Both the position numbers and the translations under genes were made by a program. Below are positions 1 through 10,402 of a stretch of 64,000 bases of DNA, one piece after another. Origin of the DNA: Cornus controversa (Eukaryota > Streptophyta > Magnoliopsida > Cornales > Cornaceae); assembly GCA_026545225.1 (NCBI GenBank), contig CM048847.1, forward strand, positions 6,442,501 through 6,506,500, given 5' to 3'. The notes under the pieces were generated by a model. That model was given only the letters and a program-made list of their open reading frames with translations, was not told where the DNA came from and searched no databases. The stretch's first letter is position 1; every line of letters starts with the position of its first letter.

Positions 1-190
1 CTTCTTGATTTAAAGGAATTCCTATGGATCCGACGAACCAAGTGAATAGGACCAATACAAGCAGAGGGAATAACATAGTATTGTCCGACTCATAAGGATA
101 TGAATAAGTGTTCTTATTGCAAAAATTGGTGAATACAACCAACTATCATTAAGAATTTCACTCTTACAGAATTGATGAAAAAGGGAATAC
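1..190 (-). pseudogene. ndhF: Plastid ndhF remnant (plastid-derived DNA), cut by the window edge
   Basis: Read on the minus strand, 1-118 encodes [16 protein letters not shown] and onward through [11 protein letters not shown], a run I recognise from plastid NdhF, a membrane subunit of the plastid NDH complex. Just upstream, about 117-158, a second frame gives [15 protein letters not shown], which belongs to an earlier part of NdhF. The two pieces are fused with the intervening codons missing and the frame shifted, so this is a dead copy with an internal deletion. It continues off the left edge. Such plastid inserts are common in angiosperm mitochondrial genomes. No other plastid protein gene is recognisable next to it. 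The family assignment is from memory of the protein, not from a search. Confidence 0.8.
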
Positions 191-3100
191 GGTGAAACGG
201 CGCTTTCGGGTTAGTTTTTTACTTACAAGGAAAGGGAGAAAGATTAAGATCTTGTTGTGGCATTCTAACGATCATAATCCTTTTCTCATGGTGCTATTCA
301 CATTCATTCATCGGCCTGCTGAAAAAGAGTAAAGGGGGTTTTCTGGGGCTTTGAAGCAGGGCCACAGATATTGAATCACTTTCGGAGACGGGATGGAAAG
401 ACTTTCGTGAGAAGAGATGGTAGGCTTGATACGGATACAGCTGCTTATCACCCACCTTAGAATCAACCAGTTCAGTTCGACTATACCCGCCTTAATTCCC
501 TCATTCAAGACAGATGGAACCAGGTTATGGATCTGTTCAAGTTGGTCGATCAATCCCCCCTTTCTTTCCCCTGCCTCCGGACACCTTAGAATAGATTTGA
601 TTGGAAGGAGGGTGAGGAACGAACACAGTGGTTTGACTGCTGGGATCCCAATCGGCCTGCATCAGCGGAAAATGGAACTATCGAATCACGGGTGACTCAC
701 TTTATCGGGATGGGAGGAATTGCTTAATCGGGATTTCTTTCCTTCCCTAAATCGATCCACTAGTAGGTAGCGGTAGGAGAGATCCATTATGGTGGGATGG
801 ACCGTTCTCGAATTCCGGCCGGCATTTCTGTCAATCGGCGGAAGACTCACGCATACTGGGAGGGTACGACTTCAAGGGATGGACTCGATCGAACGGCCAA
901 CCACTTGCAATTTCGGTAGGAGATTCAATCCAAAAGACCATTATTAGCGTGTAGTAGATTGGCCCGAGTGCGTAATACGCCAGTCGAGAAGAAATCCCAT
1001 CAATAGATTGAACGGTAGATAAAGGATCAGAGGATGAGAGGGGTAGATCTACCCAATATGGACCGATAACGGATGGCCCCCGCCAACTGCTTATCTCTCT
1101 CCCTCGCATTCAATTCATGACCTAACGACTATCCCGGTTTCGGGGAGGGAATCACTTGCTGGATCGAACCCAAGGATAGGTTTGATCGGCCTGGCCTCGG
1201 GTGGTGGATCGAATGAACACTCAACCGCGTCATCACGGCAGCGATGGATGTCCAACCTTTATATCTCTTCTTTCTCAATAAAGGCGGGTAAGAAAAGTCC
1301 GAAGGCTAATCCGGCAACTGTAGGCTAGAAGGAAAAAACAGCTTTTGCCAATCAAAGCCCCAAAACTAGTAAGGGCACTCGTGCCCCGGCAAGATAGGGC
1401 GACGCCAAAGCTTGACTTTACTAAACAAGCGAGAAAAGCCCTTTCTATCTTATTAGTAAAGCGCGTTAGCGCTTTAGAAAGATTGCTCGTTAGCTAGGCC
1501 GTTTTCAATAAGGCTCGCGCTAGGCGCTCACGTTTTTTGGCTGAGCCGTATCTTGCTGGTAATGGATTGATTCTTGAATCTTGCTTGGTTTAGGCAGGTA
1601 AGTGTTAAGAGGCTCTTTAAGGCTTTCATTAGGTATACATAGCTACACATAGGACTTTCTTGCAATACATGGTGGTTGGCGTCGAATCACATGAAGCCCA
1701 TATAGATGTCCACCCCTATTCCCTCTAAAGCTCTCCCAGTGGGGAACTGAATCAGTCCATACAAGGACCTACTGAGTCATCAACCCTTGCATCTATTTGA
1801 TGCATCATCACATGGCCGTCGTGTAACTCCTCGAGAATCATGTCATTCGCCTGTCACGTGTTGCCACCAGAGTCATAAATACTCATTCGTAAGCCCCCCT
1901 TCACGAGATAGGGGCGAGGGCGGCTTTGATGAGAGCTCAGGGCCGAAGGTGGCTTCGCTTAGTACATAAGCTGATAAGACCTGCGGCAGATACAGTAGAG
2001 CGCATGCAAAAAGGAGCTTATAAAGTAGACAGCAAAAAGTAAATTGCCTGCCATGAGACAGACAAGCCGCTCTGCAATAGTGAAGGAGCGGCTTCGCTCA
2101 ATCAATGCTACAACATTTTAGTTGAGTCTAAGAATGTGGTTTTTTATAGTGGATTGGAGCGGCTTCGCTATCCCATGCAAGTGAAGGGCCAGTCCTCCTA
2201 TCGCGAACCTATCCATTTATCTACCGCATTGGGGCGAACATCTCGGCTTGGTTGGAAAGCTTTTATATAGCAATAAACCGGAAGGCTCAGGTCTTTCCTA
2301 GGCCAGGCAAAGGGTTCGGAGTTGGGTCGAAGGAGGCCAACTAAAACGGAGTTTAGTCTGAAAAAAGAGCTTGGGAGAAAAACCTAACCCTAGGAGTCGG
2401 AGTCACCTGTGAAAGGAACGGAGTTGGGTCCTACGCCTAAATCGGGTCGGCTTGGGTTCGTATGAATGGAACGGCATAGGAAAGCAACCATTGTACGCTA
2501 CCACGCTACAATTTATATTCCGAAAGATTTGATCGCGACTATCGGGGCGGGGGCCCGTCTTTCGAGTCGTTCTTACGGCCGTGGTAGCAGCGAGCCTCCT
2601 GGGGCTTGCTCTCTCGTCTTTTTTCCTCCGCCTTCCTCTCGTAATTGACCCTATCTTTTCTTTTCTGCTACGCCTATCCATCCGTCAGATTGACATCCAG
2701 CCGGGTGAGCGATAGCGGCTCCTGTTTACTAATAGATCTGCCGCCGCTAGTATAACAAAAAAAGCACATAAGGATCCGGAATATTCAAATATACTGATCA
2801 CTGATCAGGATCATATACAGCCCGGTATTACCAGAAAGGATAGTCGTGATGTCCCTTCATGGCCGGCTGGCCTGATCAGTATGGAGCCGAAGGCGAGGGC
2901 AAGAAGCGCCTTCTCTTGCTTTCCCTTTAAGTGACAAGGGGGGTGAGCCGCTCCAAGCCGAAAGCGATAGCGAATCCCGAACTTGCCCACGCTCATCCAA
3001 ACCGGCCTCAAAAAGCGATCGGAAAGCGAAGCCCTTCCTTCCAATCCAAGCCAGCGAAGCCGCCTATTTATTAGGGCAAAGGGCGCTCCCTCCTCCTAAC

Positions 3101-3592
3101 TCCTTCCACTTCTCCCAGGGACAGGGACTACGGCTTGACCTTCGGGGAAGAACTCCGTGGGACCCCTCCTTCTAGGGCGCCTAGATAGTGAAAGGTTATC
3201 CCTTTGCAACGCTGGAAGCTAAGCAAAGTCACGAAGCTGGCTGACTACGCTCGAGCGGAGCTCAGGCCCGGAGGTGGTGGCTGAACTCGCCGCAGAGTTC
3301 AGGAGCGAGCAAGACTATCTTGGTGAATGCAATAAGAACCGGCTGCTCGCCGCAGCAGAGTGCTTTGCCCATGCTGCTATCCGCCGCCGAAGCGCTCAAG
3401 GGATTCGTGCTTGAATGTCGAGATCAGGTTAGGAAGTAAATCCATGCGGCGAAAGAGATTTGTGGTGGAACAAACTCAATATATAAATAATTATATATAT
3501 AATTTGCTCCGATACAAGAGATCGGCCCCGAAGCAAGGTATGGTGGGTGCCAGCAACTTTCACTTGTTAGGAGTAGGGGCTGAAAAGAGCTC
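191..3592. other. Non-coding mitochondrial-style spacer
   Basis: About 3.4 kb in which I recognise no gene. It has mixed base composition and short dispersed motifs such as the small hairpin-like sequence around 1,460-1,475 (agcgcgttagcgctt). The open frames (for example 831-1109 minus and 2403-2681 minus, the latter Arg-rich) have no recognisable motif and overlap one another on both strands. A short AT island lies at 3,478-3,507. I see no tRNA or rRNA signature here. Confidence 0.6.
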
Positions 3593-4528
3593 TTATGTTA
3601 TGGATTCCGCGTCCTCATCCCGTCGCCTGCCGACCATCTTATCCTTCAAAGCGAAGAAGGTCTTCGAGTCGCCCTGCTTGAGCTTGGCTCGGATGTCGTG
3701 AAGTTTCTCTAAGGACTCCTCTCCCGTGGCGGTACGGAGATTCTCGAGGGCCCGAGCCCCTCATCGCAGCCAATCTCCTTCTGGATCAAGGGGTGTCATC
3801 TGCCTGATGATATCAACCTTGACCTCGAAAAGATCTTCAGCGTTTATCCGGGCCCATTTTATGACCTCGGCAGAAGGAGAGTCGTATTTGGCCAAAAGTT
3901 GATTCTGTATAGACACAACAGAATCCCCCCCTATAACCTCATCCTCGTCATACGGAAAGGGCATGACATGAGATGGACCGGCTTCAGCCTCCCCGGAAGC
4001 TACTGGATTAGCGGGAGGCATTGCTTCTGGCTGATTCACCGATCCTGTCCCTTGACTTTTAGAAAAGGATTCCGATAGGACCCTCAGATCGAAGGACTCC
4101 CAAAAATTCTTCGAGGCGGACGAGTTGACCTCAGACCCAGAAGAATTCATAAACATAATAAAGGGGGTGCCTCCTAAAGTCAAAACAAAGGCTTTAAAAA
4201 AGAGAGATATGAAAAAGGCGATCCCCGCGTAGAGCCCTTTATTAATTAAAAAAACGGATAGAGCGCGTCCCCCGAGAGAGAACCCACACCTCGTAAGAAG
4301 ATCATAAAAAAACGAGATTTGTCCTATTTGAAGACAAAGAAGATAAAAAAAAAAGACTATAGTTATTAAGAATAGAAAAGGAATTCCTTTTATGAAAAGA
4401 GCATGGGTTGCACTATTGGAAGCCGCTTTTGATGAATTAGTCGATGCCTGTGGTACTACTCTTATTTTACACGATTTTATATTCATCTTTGGTGCTATCT
4501 TAAGAAGCGATCGAAATAACTGTTGCAC
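3593..4528 (-). CDS. Chimeric membrane ORF with an sdh3-like segment (255 codons to first stop at 3761)
   Basis: The ORF runs from ATG at 4528 to a TGA at 3761-3763. Residues about 55-69 (TIVFFFYLLCLQIGQ) match what I know of mitochondrial Sdh3, the membrane anchor of succinate dehydrogenase; sequence before and after does not. There are two hydrophobic segments, about 49-69 and 99-120, followed by a hydrophilic Ser- and acid-rich tail (about 127-255). After the TGA the same frame stays open for 55 more codons to a TAA at 3593, with ordinary protein-like content (GARALENLRTATGEESLEKL), so the stop looks like a premature one, plausibly a CGA to TGA change. A second in-frame Met (residue 15, MNIKS) is an alternative start. 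Function is unknown. The architecture, a known membrane segment fused to unrelated sequence, resembles mitochondrial ORFs linked to male sterility, but nothing here shows such a role. Confidence 0.6.
4322..4366 (-). other. sdh3: sdh3-derived segment inside the chimeric ORF
   Basis: Fifteen codons encode TIVFFFYLLCLQIGQ, matching the transmembrane segment of plant mitochondrial Sdh3 as I remember it. The normal preceding motif (a SISHRISG-like stretch) and the downstream helices are absent, so only a fragment was captured. Confidence 0.65.
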
Positions 4529-5216
4529 GTTCTGCAGTTAATTTCAGCTTCCACCACCACAACCTCCGCGGTCATGATGACAACCTCTCTCTCCTCGACT
4601 CGACTTAAACCATCGGCCATAAGGATGAGAGTGGGGCTTCCGCTCCACCCCATACGGAGCCATACAACTGTATGACGTCCGCTTCTTAAAGATAGACCAA
4701 ATCCGCATTTCTAAAGCCTGGGATCCAGACCCTTGGTCGGCTTTATAGAAAAGGGAGAATTGTCACTGGGCCATGCAGTGGTAGAACCTGGTGAACCGGG
4801 CGTACTACTTCCCAACCTTCTGTGGACCTTGCTTCTCTTATTCTTTTTATTTTTTCTACTTTGTTTAGTTTAGTGATTGATATCTTAGAGAGTCTAAGCC
4901 CGTAAGCCGTACCCTATGAGGTCTCTGATCTCGGTGAAGGGAAGTGAAACGTAAGCGAGGAAGAAAAGAAAACGAAGCTCAGTAGGGGGTTTCGGGAGCT
5001 TTTAAGCCCTTTTGTTGCTGGATTGTTGGTCCGCAGCCCCGCCCTATAGAATGAATAAGGAGAGGCCTATCGATGACCGAGCCACTCCCCCCCTACTCCC
5101 CCCCTAACCCCCCTTGTTACTTAAAGGGCGAAGTCACCGAAGCGAGTCTAAAGGCCAAAGAGTTCTCTTTAAACGCTACTACGCATCCTTACTCATAGTA
5201 TAGTGTAAGGTAGGTT
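4529..5216. other. Spacer between the chimeric ORF and trnK
   Basis: No gene seen. It contains C-rich tracts at about 5,084-5,115 and pyrimidine-rich sequence at about 4,830-4,870. This is upstream of the chimeric ORF and downstream of minus-strand trnK. Confidence 0.5.
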
Positions 5217-5289
5217 TGGGTATAGCAGGACTTGAACCTGCGACCATTAGGTTAAAAGCCCAATGCTCTACCAACTGAGCTATACACCC
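5217..5289 (-). tRNA. trnK-UUU: tRNA-Lys (anticodon UUU)
   Basis: The reverse complement folds as a standard cloverleaf of 73 nt. The acceptor strands GGGTGTA and TATACCC pair with one G-U, the D arm is GCTCAGTTGGTAGAGC, the anticodon stem is TTGGG/CCTAA around loop CTTTTAA giving anticodon TTT, and the T arm is GCAGG-TTCAAGT-CCTGC. The discriminator base is A and no CCA is encoded, as expected for a plant organelle. This is the native mitochondrial lysine tRNA type. Confidence 0.93.
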
Positions 5290-7620
5290 CAAAAAAGATG
5301 TAGTAGAGTAAATAAGGATTGGTGCGGAAAAGAAAAGAGGGCGGCCCCTCTTCTTCTCATCATATTAAAGGGGCTTGGGCTCGAAAGCCGGTCTTACTCA
5401 ACAAGCACCTTTATTAGTAAGGTTGCTTGTTTCCACTCATTGAAGATTCTATCTACAAAAGAGGGTCAACGGGGGATATTAAAATTGCCCTCACTGACAC
5501 CATCTACGAGAAGGTGAGGTCGTCTTTCTTTCCAGCCGCCATACGGTTCGCCTTAAAGCCTTAAAGACGGAGAAGGGGAGGAGCAGTTATCTATGTAATT
5601 ACGGTCTTTGTTGGCCGTTGTTCCGGTCGAGCACTCTCTTTTCTTTGTCCAATTCCATCTTAACAACCCGCAAAGGGTTGTGAGGCTGGACCAGGTACGA
5701 AGAATGAACTATATCTATGCACGGAAGTTGCTGGCCGGCGGCCGCTCAACTGTTCGAGCGCAATGCAGCGGTGGTTGGTTCCGATTCGACAAAGGTAGAA
5801 TGCCTGGTCGAAGGTCCAGTACAGTAGGTAGCAGGCGTGTTCGTTTTGGCTCCCGAGCGAGAACGAGAAATAGGCGATGCACCATCCTTGCTGCTACGTA
5901 CGTTGACCTTGACTTGACAGATTCCTCCAATTGAACCCACACTCAAAGGAGGACCACAAGCTCGGGGCTCGACGAAACAGAAAGTATCAGCATTAAGAAA
6001 ATGGGGTTAGCAGTGAAAGAAAGAGCCCGGCATTCATTTCTTCATTCATATTCATAGCTGAGTCTACTAAAAGAGGGACCAGCCTCATCGTGGTGATTAG
6101 AGGACACCTCTGATCGTTCATCTCTAATGTGACACGTTCCCTCCCAGTTATATGATCAACGGGATCAGTCGGCTAGAGAGAGGGGCTATTCTTCTTCCGG
6201 GGAGACAAAGTCGTCCCTTCTACTGACCGAACCCTCAGTTCGGAGGTCTTTGCCAACATGTTACGAAGCCCCAGTCTTCGGCGGGTCACCATTACTTGTC
6301 TTAGAAAGGCGAACATCTGGGCAAGGGAAAGCGCAGTGCGCCTGGTGCAAATGGCTTTCTTTTTTCATGATATACCAATCAGAATGGAGGGTCCTACCTA
6401 CGTACATGATTGATAGAATCACTACGTAGGGGGGGAGGCTTGGTGGGGGGGGTATGGAGAGGCATGAGTGCAGTTCGATCTTGTGGTGTATTCGTTTGTA
6501 GTGAGTAGGGCCTCTTTCTCGTTGATTAGTTCGCCTCCGCTCTATTGAAAGGTCTCCATTCCTACGGCGGTTTTGTCAACGAACGCGTCTCGGGCCGGAT
6601 TGACTAACCTAACCCTTAAGGAGGCCTTGCCATAGTTGGGTGCTCTGCTTTAGTGTGATTGACGAAGGCTAGGCTAGGTTTGGTAATACCTAAAACAAAT
6701 GAAAAGAGATCGGGGTCGATAGTTGGCAAGGAACTTGATCCCCCCCAAAAAAAAGGGGGCAGCTGCGGTCGAACTCTCATTCTGGAAATAAGTCGGGGCC
6801 CTTTTACCAAGTCTACCAGATAGAAGATGATAGAGGGCCAACTATCGTTGCGTTGCACAAGACGGTGCCCTTTCACTTCGAGTTCCCCTTCCTTCGTAGT
6901 AAAATCTGATGATACGCTTTGGCGATGTTACCTACCAAAGAAAAGGCCTGCTAGGTGATCGAAATCGCTCAGGTCAGTGAGGACTCACTCACTCACCTAT
7001 TCCTTATCTATCTAATAGTTTCTTCTATCTACTGAATGAAAAAGGCGACCCGCCGCGGCGGGTTATAAGATAAGATACAGCTGTTGTACTACTTGACTGG
7101 TAAGAAAGAGCTTCCGTAAGAACTTGAAGACTATTGTATGTACGGTAACCCTCTCTTCCGCTACTGGTGGACTGTTGCACAGAAAGGCCGGCAGAAGCAA
7201 CCTTTCTTAGCGCGCTTTTCAAGCGCTTAGCTTCTGCTAGCGGCGGGGCGGCAAGGCCATAAAGTCAGTTCAGTTGGAAGCCTAAGCCAAGAAGGTACGA
7301 ACGAAGTGACGGGCCCCTTTAGAGATAGGGGGGCGGCTTTCTTGTGGTAGTAATTGCGAACATCTCTCCTCTTCTCTTAGCGTGCACAGTTTGCTTGCAT
7401 GCCGTCTTAGGCACATCTCTCTTTCTTAGTTTCACGCTGGCCTAATGAATGAAAGTCAGTCTTTTAGTAAGCGTATATAAGCAGCTGTTTAGTGTATAAG
7501 CAATTCTTTAGTGGACGCACCGAAAGGGACGTACGGTGGAGGTTGGTTGAAGATGATGTTACGCGGCGTTCAGAACCAGTCTTGAAGTGAATGAATTAGA
7601 AAGAACGAAGAAGTAAGGAA
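5290..7620. other. Spacer between trnK and ccmB
   Basis: No gene that I recognise. An Arg-rich open frame on plus (5608-5934) is paired with open frames on minus and has no known motif. Positions 6074-6103 are one arm of a 30-base inverted repeat whose partner is at 17339-17368. A G-rich stretch lies at 6,430-6,452. The last part is the leader region of ccmB. Confidence 0.5.
6074..6103 (+). repeat. 30-base dispersed inverted repeat, arm 1
   Basis: The sequence beginning agggaccagcctcatcgtgg is the exact reverse complement of 17339-17368 across 30 bases. Short repeats of this size in plant mitochondria can mediate rare recombination. Confidence 0.85.
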
Positions 7621-8241
7621 ATGAGACGACTCTTTCTTGAACTATATCATAAACAGATCTTCCCCTCCACACCAATCACGAGTTTTTCTCCATTCCTCTC
7701 GTATATCGTCGTAACGCCCTTAATGCTAGGTTTTGAAAAAGACTTTTCATGTCATTCCCATTTAGGTCCGATTCGGATCCCTCCGTTGTTTCCTTTTCCT
7801 TCCGCACCTTTTCCTCGAAATGAGAAAGAAGATGGTACACTTGAATTGTATTATTTAAGTTCTTATTGCTTGCCAAAGATCCTACTTCTACAATTGGTAG
7901 GTCACCGGGTTATTCAAATAAGTCGTGTTTTCTGTGGTTTTCCCATGTTACAACTTCCGTACCAATTCGGTCGATCCGGAATGGATCGGTTAAACATTCC
8001 ATTAGGGAGCCTGGTCTTGACTCTTCTGTGTGGTATTCATTCTCGTTCGGCTCTTAGAATCACATCCAGCAGTGGTTGGAACAGCTCGCAAAATCCAACC
8101 ACTTCACCTACTTCATTGCCCCCAACCGTTTCTCGTACCTCTATTGAGACAGAATGGTTTCATGTTCTTTCATCGATTGGTTATTCCTCTCCATTCGTAT
8201 CTCTTTTTCCAATTTCGGTCTCGATTAGTTCACAAGATTGA
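7621..8241 (+). CDS. ccmB: CcmB, cytochrome c maturation membrane protein
   Basis: The 206-codon product matches plant mitochondrial CcmB from start to end: MRRLFLELYHKQIFPSTPIT, then a LELYYLSSYCLPKILLLQL helix, then SGMDRLNIPLGSLVLTLLCG and a C-terminal SLFPISVSISSQD. The length equals the usual 206 residues (old name ccb206). CcmB is the channel subunit of the CcmAB transporter-like complex of system I heme delivery in the inner membrane. Many Ser, Pro and Arg codons sit where the mature protein has Leu, Phe or Trp (for example HRVIQIS), which is what unedited genomic DNA shows for this heavily C-to-U edited gene. So it is genomic mitochondrial DNA, not a retro-copied transcript. The gene is uninterrupted and convergent with rpl10. 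Confidence 0.95.
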   Translation: MRRLFLELYHKQIFPSTPITSFSPFLSYIVVTPLMLGFEKDFSCHSHLGPIRIPPLFPFPSAPFPRNEKEDGTLELYYLSSYCLPKILLLQLVGHRVIQISRVFCGFPMLQLPYQFGRSGMDRLNIPLGSLVLTLLCGIHSRSALRITSSSGWNSSQNPTTSPTSLPPTVSRTSIETEWFHVLSSIGYSSPFVSLFPISVSISSQD

Positions 8242-8433
8242 ATGGCCAATTCTCCTTCGGACCCTCGATTCGATTGTTTTCCAAGAATGTTGAGCCGGGT
8301 ATGTAAGCCATGTATCTGGGAGGAACTTCAAAGAAGGGCTTTTCTCTAGTGGTGGTGGGACCAACCAAGATGTCTGTCGTCCGACCCGACCTCAGACTCT
8401 TTCTTCCCGACCTATTTTATTCTCTGGCCGCAG

Positions 8434-8922
8434 TTATTTAGGTGGTATCCCGAGATTGAAGAGATCGAATTCCTCCCGGGAACACACGAAACAAAGATAT
8501 GAACAGGGTAAATAGAAATTGAAAAGAGATGTTTCCAAATCATCCAAATTAGAAGCTTTTTCTACATCCATATGATCTACTAAAGTAGATCGGTATTGCC
8601 CATATAATGAAAGCAGATCTTGGTCCATGGAGTCCCAAGAACGTAAGAACTCCAACCTGTCCGATGCTTCTTCAGCCAAATACAATATACAAGTGGGACC
8701 TGCACTATGAGCAAGCTGCGCGAAAAACCGCTTCTTTTTTCCGGTTCCGCAACAACTTGGACGAAATAGGGTTCTACCGGGAAACCATGGATTTTTGAGT
8801 TTTCGCCATTGGTTACTGGTCGAGCCACTGGAATGGAATGAGATAAGAATCTCTGGAGATCTTTCCTCTCCACTTACTCGTAACAGGCTTTCCCTCTGTA
8901 GAAGACTTCTTCCGAATGGCAT
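8434..8922 (-). CDS. rpl10: Mitochondrial ribosomal protein L10
   Basis: 162 codons, MPFGRSLLQRESLLRVSGEE to FDLFNLGIPPK, which I recognise as the plant mitochondrion-encoded L10 retained in many eudicots. L10 anchors the L7/L12 stalk on the large ribosomal subunit. The ORF is complete and the ATG is the first in frame after an upstream stop. It lies tail to tail with ccmB, with about 190 bases between the stops, an arrangement I believe also occurs in other eudicots. Genes in this position are sometimes degenerate where a nuclear copy took over; here the frame is open throughout. Confidence 0.85.
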   Translation of the reverse strand: MPFGRSLLQRESLLRVSGEERSPEILISFHSSGSTSNQWRKLKNPWFPGRTLFRPSCCGTGKKKRFFAQLAHSAGPTCILYLAEEASDRLEFLRSWDSMDQDLLSLYGQYRSTLVDHMDVEKASNLDDLETSLFNFYLPCSYLCFVCSREEFDLFNLGIPPK

Positions 8923-9940
8923 AATTGTCCGATTTATTCCTCGATCTTCAAGGAAAACTAACTCCTCCTACTCCTCCTTCTCCTTTAGGATAGGATCGTC
9001 GTTGGTCCTTCTTTCACTAATGATCTAATGATCTCACCATTTTTTAGTAGTTCGCGCGAACGCGCGAGGAACTCTCCTTTCTATCGCTTGCGCTTGCTTT
9101 TCACTCTCAAGACAACGGTCTCTCTCTTCTATAAAGCGAAGCAAAGCGCATGGCGCTGAAGTGAAGAAAGCTCAATAAAGACACACGAACACGATGCGGG
9201 GCATAGCATAAATGAGACCGCTGATCATTTCATAAAACATATATGCTTGACCTTTCTCGATGCTTTTTTTGGGTGACTCACCAACCGACCCAGCAGTGAT
9301 CGATGACAGAATGGTACGAACAAATCAAAGTCATTGGATTTGGTAGTTCTCCATTGACTTCTCTCTTTACCCCCTTGCATATGTTCCTAAATGGGTGTGC
9401 ACCTCCAGATGGGCAGGGGCCGGCCTCCCACTCTCTTATGCAGCATTTATTAGCTTAGCTGGGTTGGGTAGCGTAGTAAGGTTAGAGGCGCAACTAGAAG
9501 AGTTGGCCCTATCTTTATCTTTCTCTTTTTTTCTCAATTCGATTGCAGTCTCCGAAGTCCTTCTTGACCGATGGTCCCCATTAGCATTAGTGCTAATTAG
9601 CAGCCGCTTTTTTTGGAAGGCGAGGTACTCATGTGTGATCGCGGATTCCACGGTAGCAGTAGTTCTAGCTCTACATTAGGAGCACGGGGGCTCTATCTAT
9701 CTAAAGGAGGTACGGACCCCTCCCATAGTACGGTACGATGCAGCTGAAAAAACGTAAGCCCTTGTATAGGTTGGGCGCTAGCGCGGCTCGCTTCGCTTTT
9801 GTTGCGGAGCTCACTGCTTTTCATTTTGATAGGAGTAGGTGCTTGCAGCTTGCTGCTTTCTGTTCAAGCTCCGCTACTCCACGAGTCACCACAGCTTCGC
9901 CTACCATGGCTTCATATAATCCACCTTGAGTTTGAGGGGG
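8923..9940. other. Spacer upstream of rpl10, up to a copia LTR
   Basis: The rpl10 leader is followed by unrecognised DNA. A perfect 12-base palindrome (gttcgcgcgaac) lies at 9050-9061. A hydrophobic 94-codon frame at 9395-9679 has no known relatives that I can name. Positions 9801-9848 are one arm of a 48-base inverted repeat. The end, 9901-9940, looks like the 3' end of a copia internal region with a purine tract. Confidence 0.5.
9801..9848 (+). repeat. About 48-base dispersed inverted repeat, arm 1
   Basis: The core aggagtaggtgcttgcag region is the reverse complement of 19441-19488 with about three mismatches. Confidence 0.8.
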
Positions 9941-9941
9941 G
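9931..9941 (+). promoter_or_regulatory. Polypurine-tract-like sequence before a copia LTR
   Basis: The purine run tttgaggggggc, preceded by ccaccttgag, resembles the polypurine tract that precedes a Ty1/copia 3' LTR. Confidence 0.5.
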
Positions 9942-10149
9942 CTCTTAGATTACATTGTATTAGTTTGTAGACATTAGGGTTGAATATGTATTAGGGTTAC
10001 ATGTAGCCGTCACCACCTACCCACTTTCCTTTTGTATAGTGACTTGTTCTCCACTCCTACACCCTATAAATAGGCCTGTGTATATTGTATTCACATATCA
10101 TTCAATACAGAGATCATTCTCTTTCTTTCTTTCTCTCATACATCTAACA
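9942..10149 (+). repeat. Ty1/copia-type LTR
   Basis: About 208 bases ending in ...catctaaca directly before a tRNA-Met primer-binding site. A TATA box (TATAAATA) lies at 10065-10072, followed by a CT-rich leader. The left end is less certain: ctcttag is probably a changed TGTTAG start. Both a polypurine tract upstream and a primer-binding site downstream are present. Confidence 0.7.
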
Positions 10150-10161
10150 TGGTATCAGAGC
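10150..10161 (+). other. Primer-binding site for initiator tRNA-Met
   Basis: TGGTATCAGAGC, the standard primer-binding site of Ty1/copia elements (also used by plant pararetroviruses), starts immediately after the LTR's terminal CA. Confidence 0.9.
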
Positions 10162-10402
10162 TAGGGTTTATAAAACTCTCCTCTTCCGCTTCCGCCCATT
10201 AATTCCTTGGTGGTGTTACAACAACCCGTCAAGGATCACACATCTTCTGTCCGGTGTCGAAAACAGGTCTTCCCGAAGCTCTTTCACTGTTCCGATCATA
10301 TCAGACGAAAGCTCAGGCCAAGACGAATCCGACGCCACCAGAATCAGCCGTAAAGGAGCTCTCACGCGCTCTCACGCGCCAGCACGCGCGCCATATCAAC
10401 AT

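Noticed and set aside
5608-5946. Arg-rich ORF on plus with two overlapping ORFs on minus
   Set aside because: No recognisable motif on either strand; overlapping open frames are expected in GC-balanced spacer.
9395-9679. 94-codon hydrophobic ORF
   Set aside because: Hydrophobic but with no family resemblance and no sign of a known gene fragment; likely chance.
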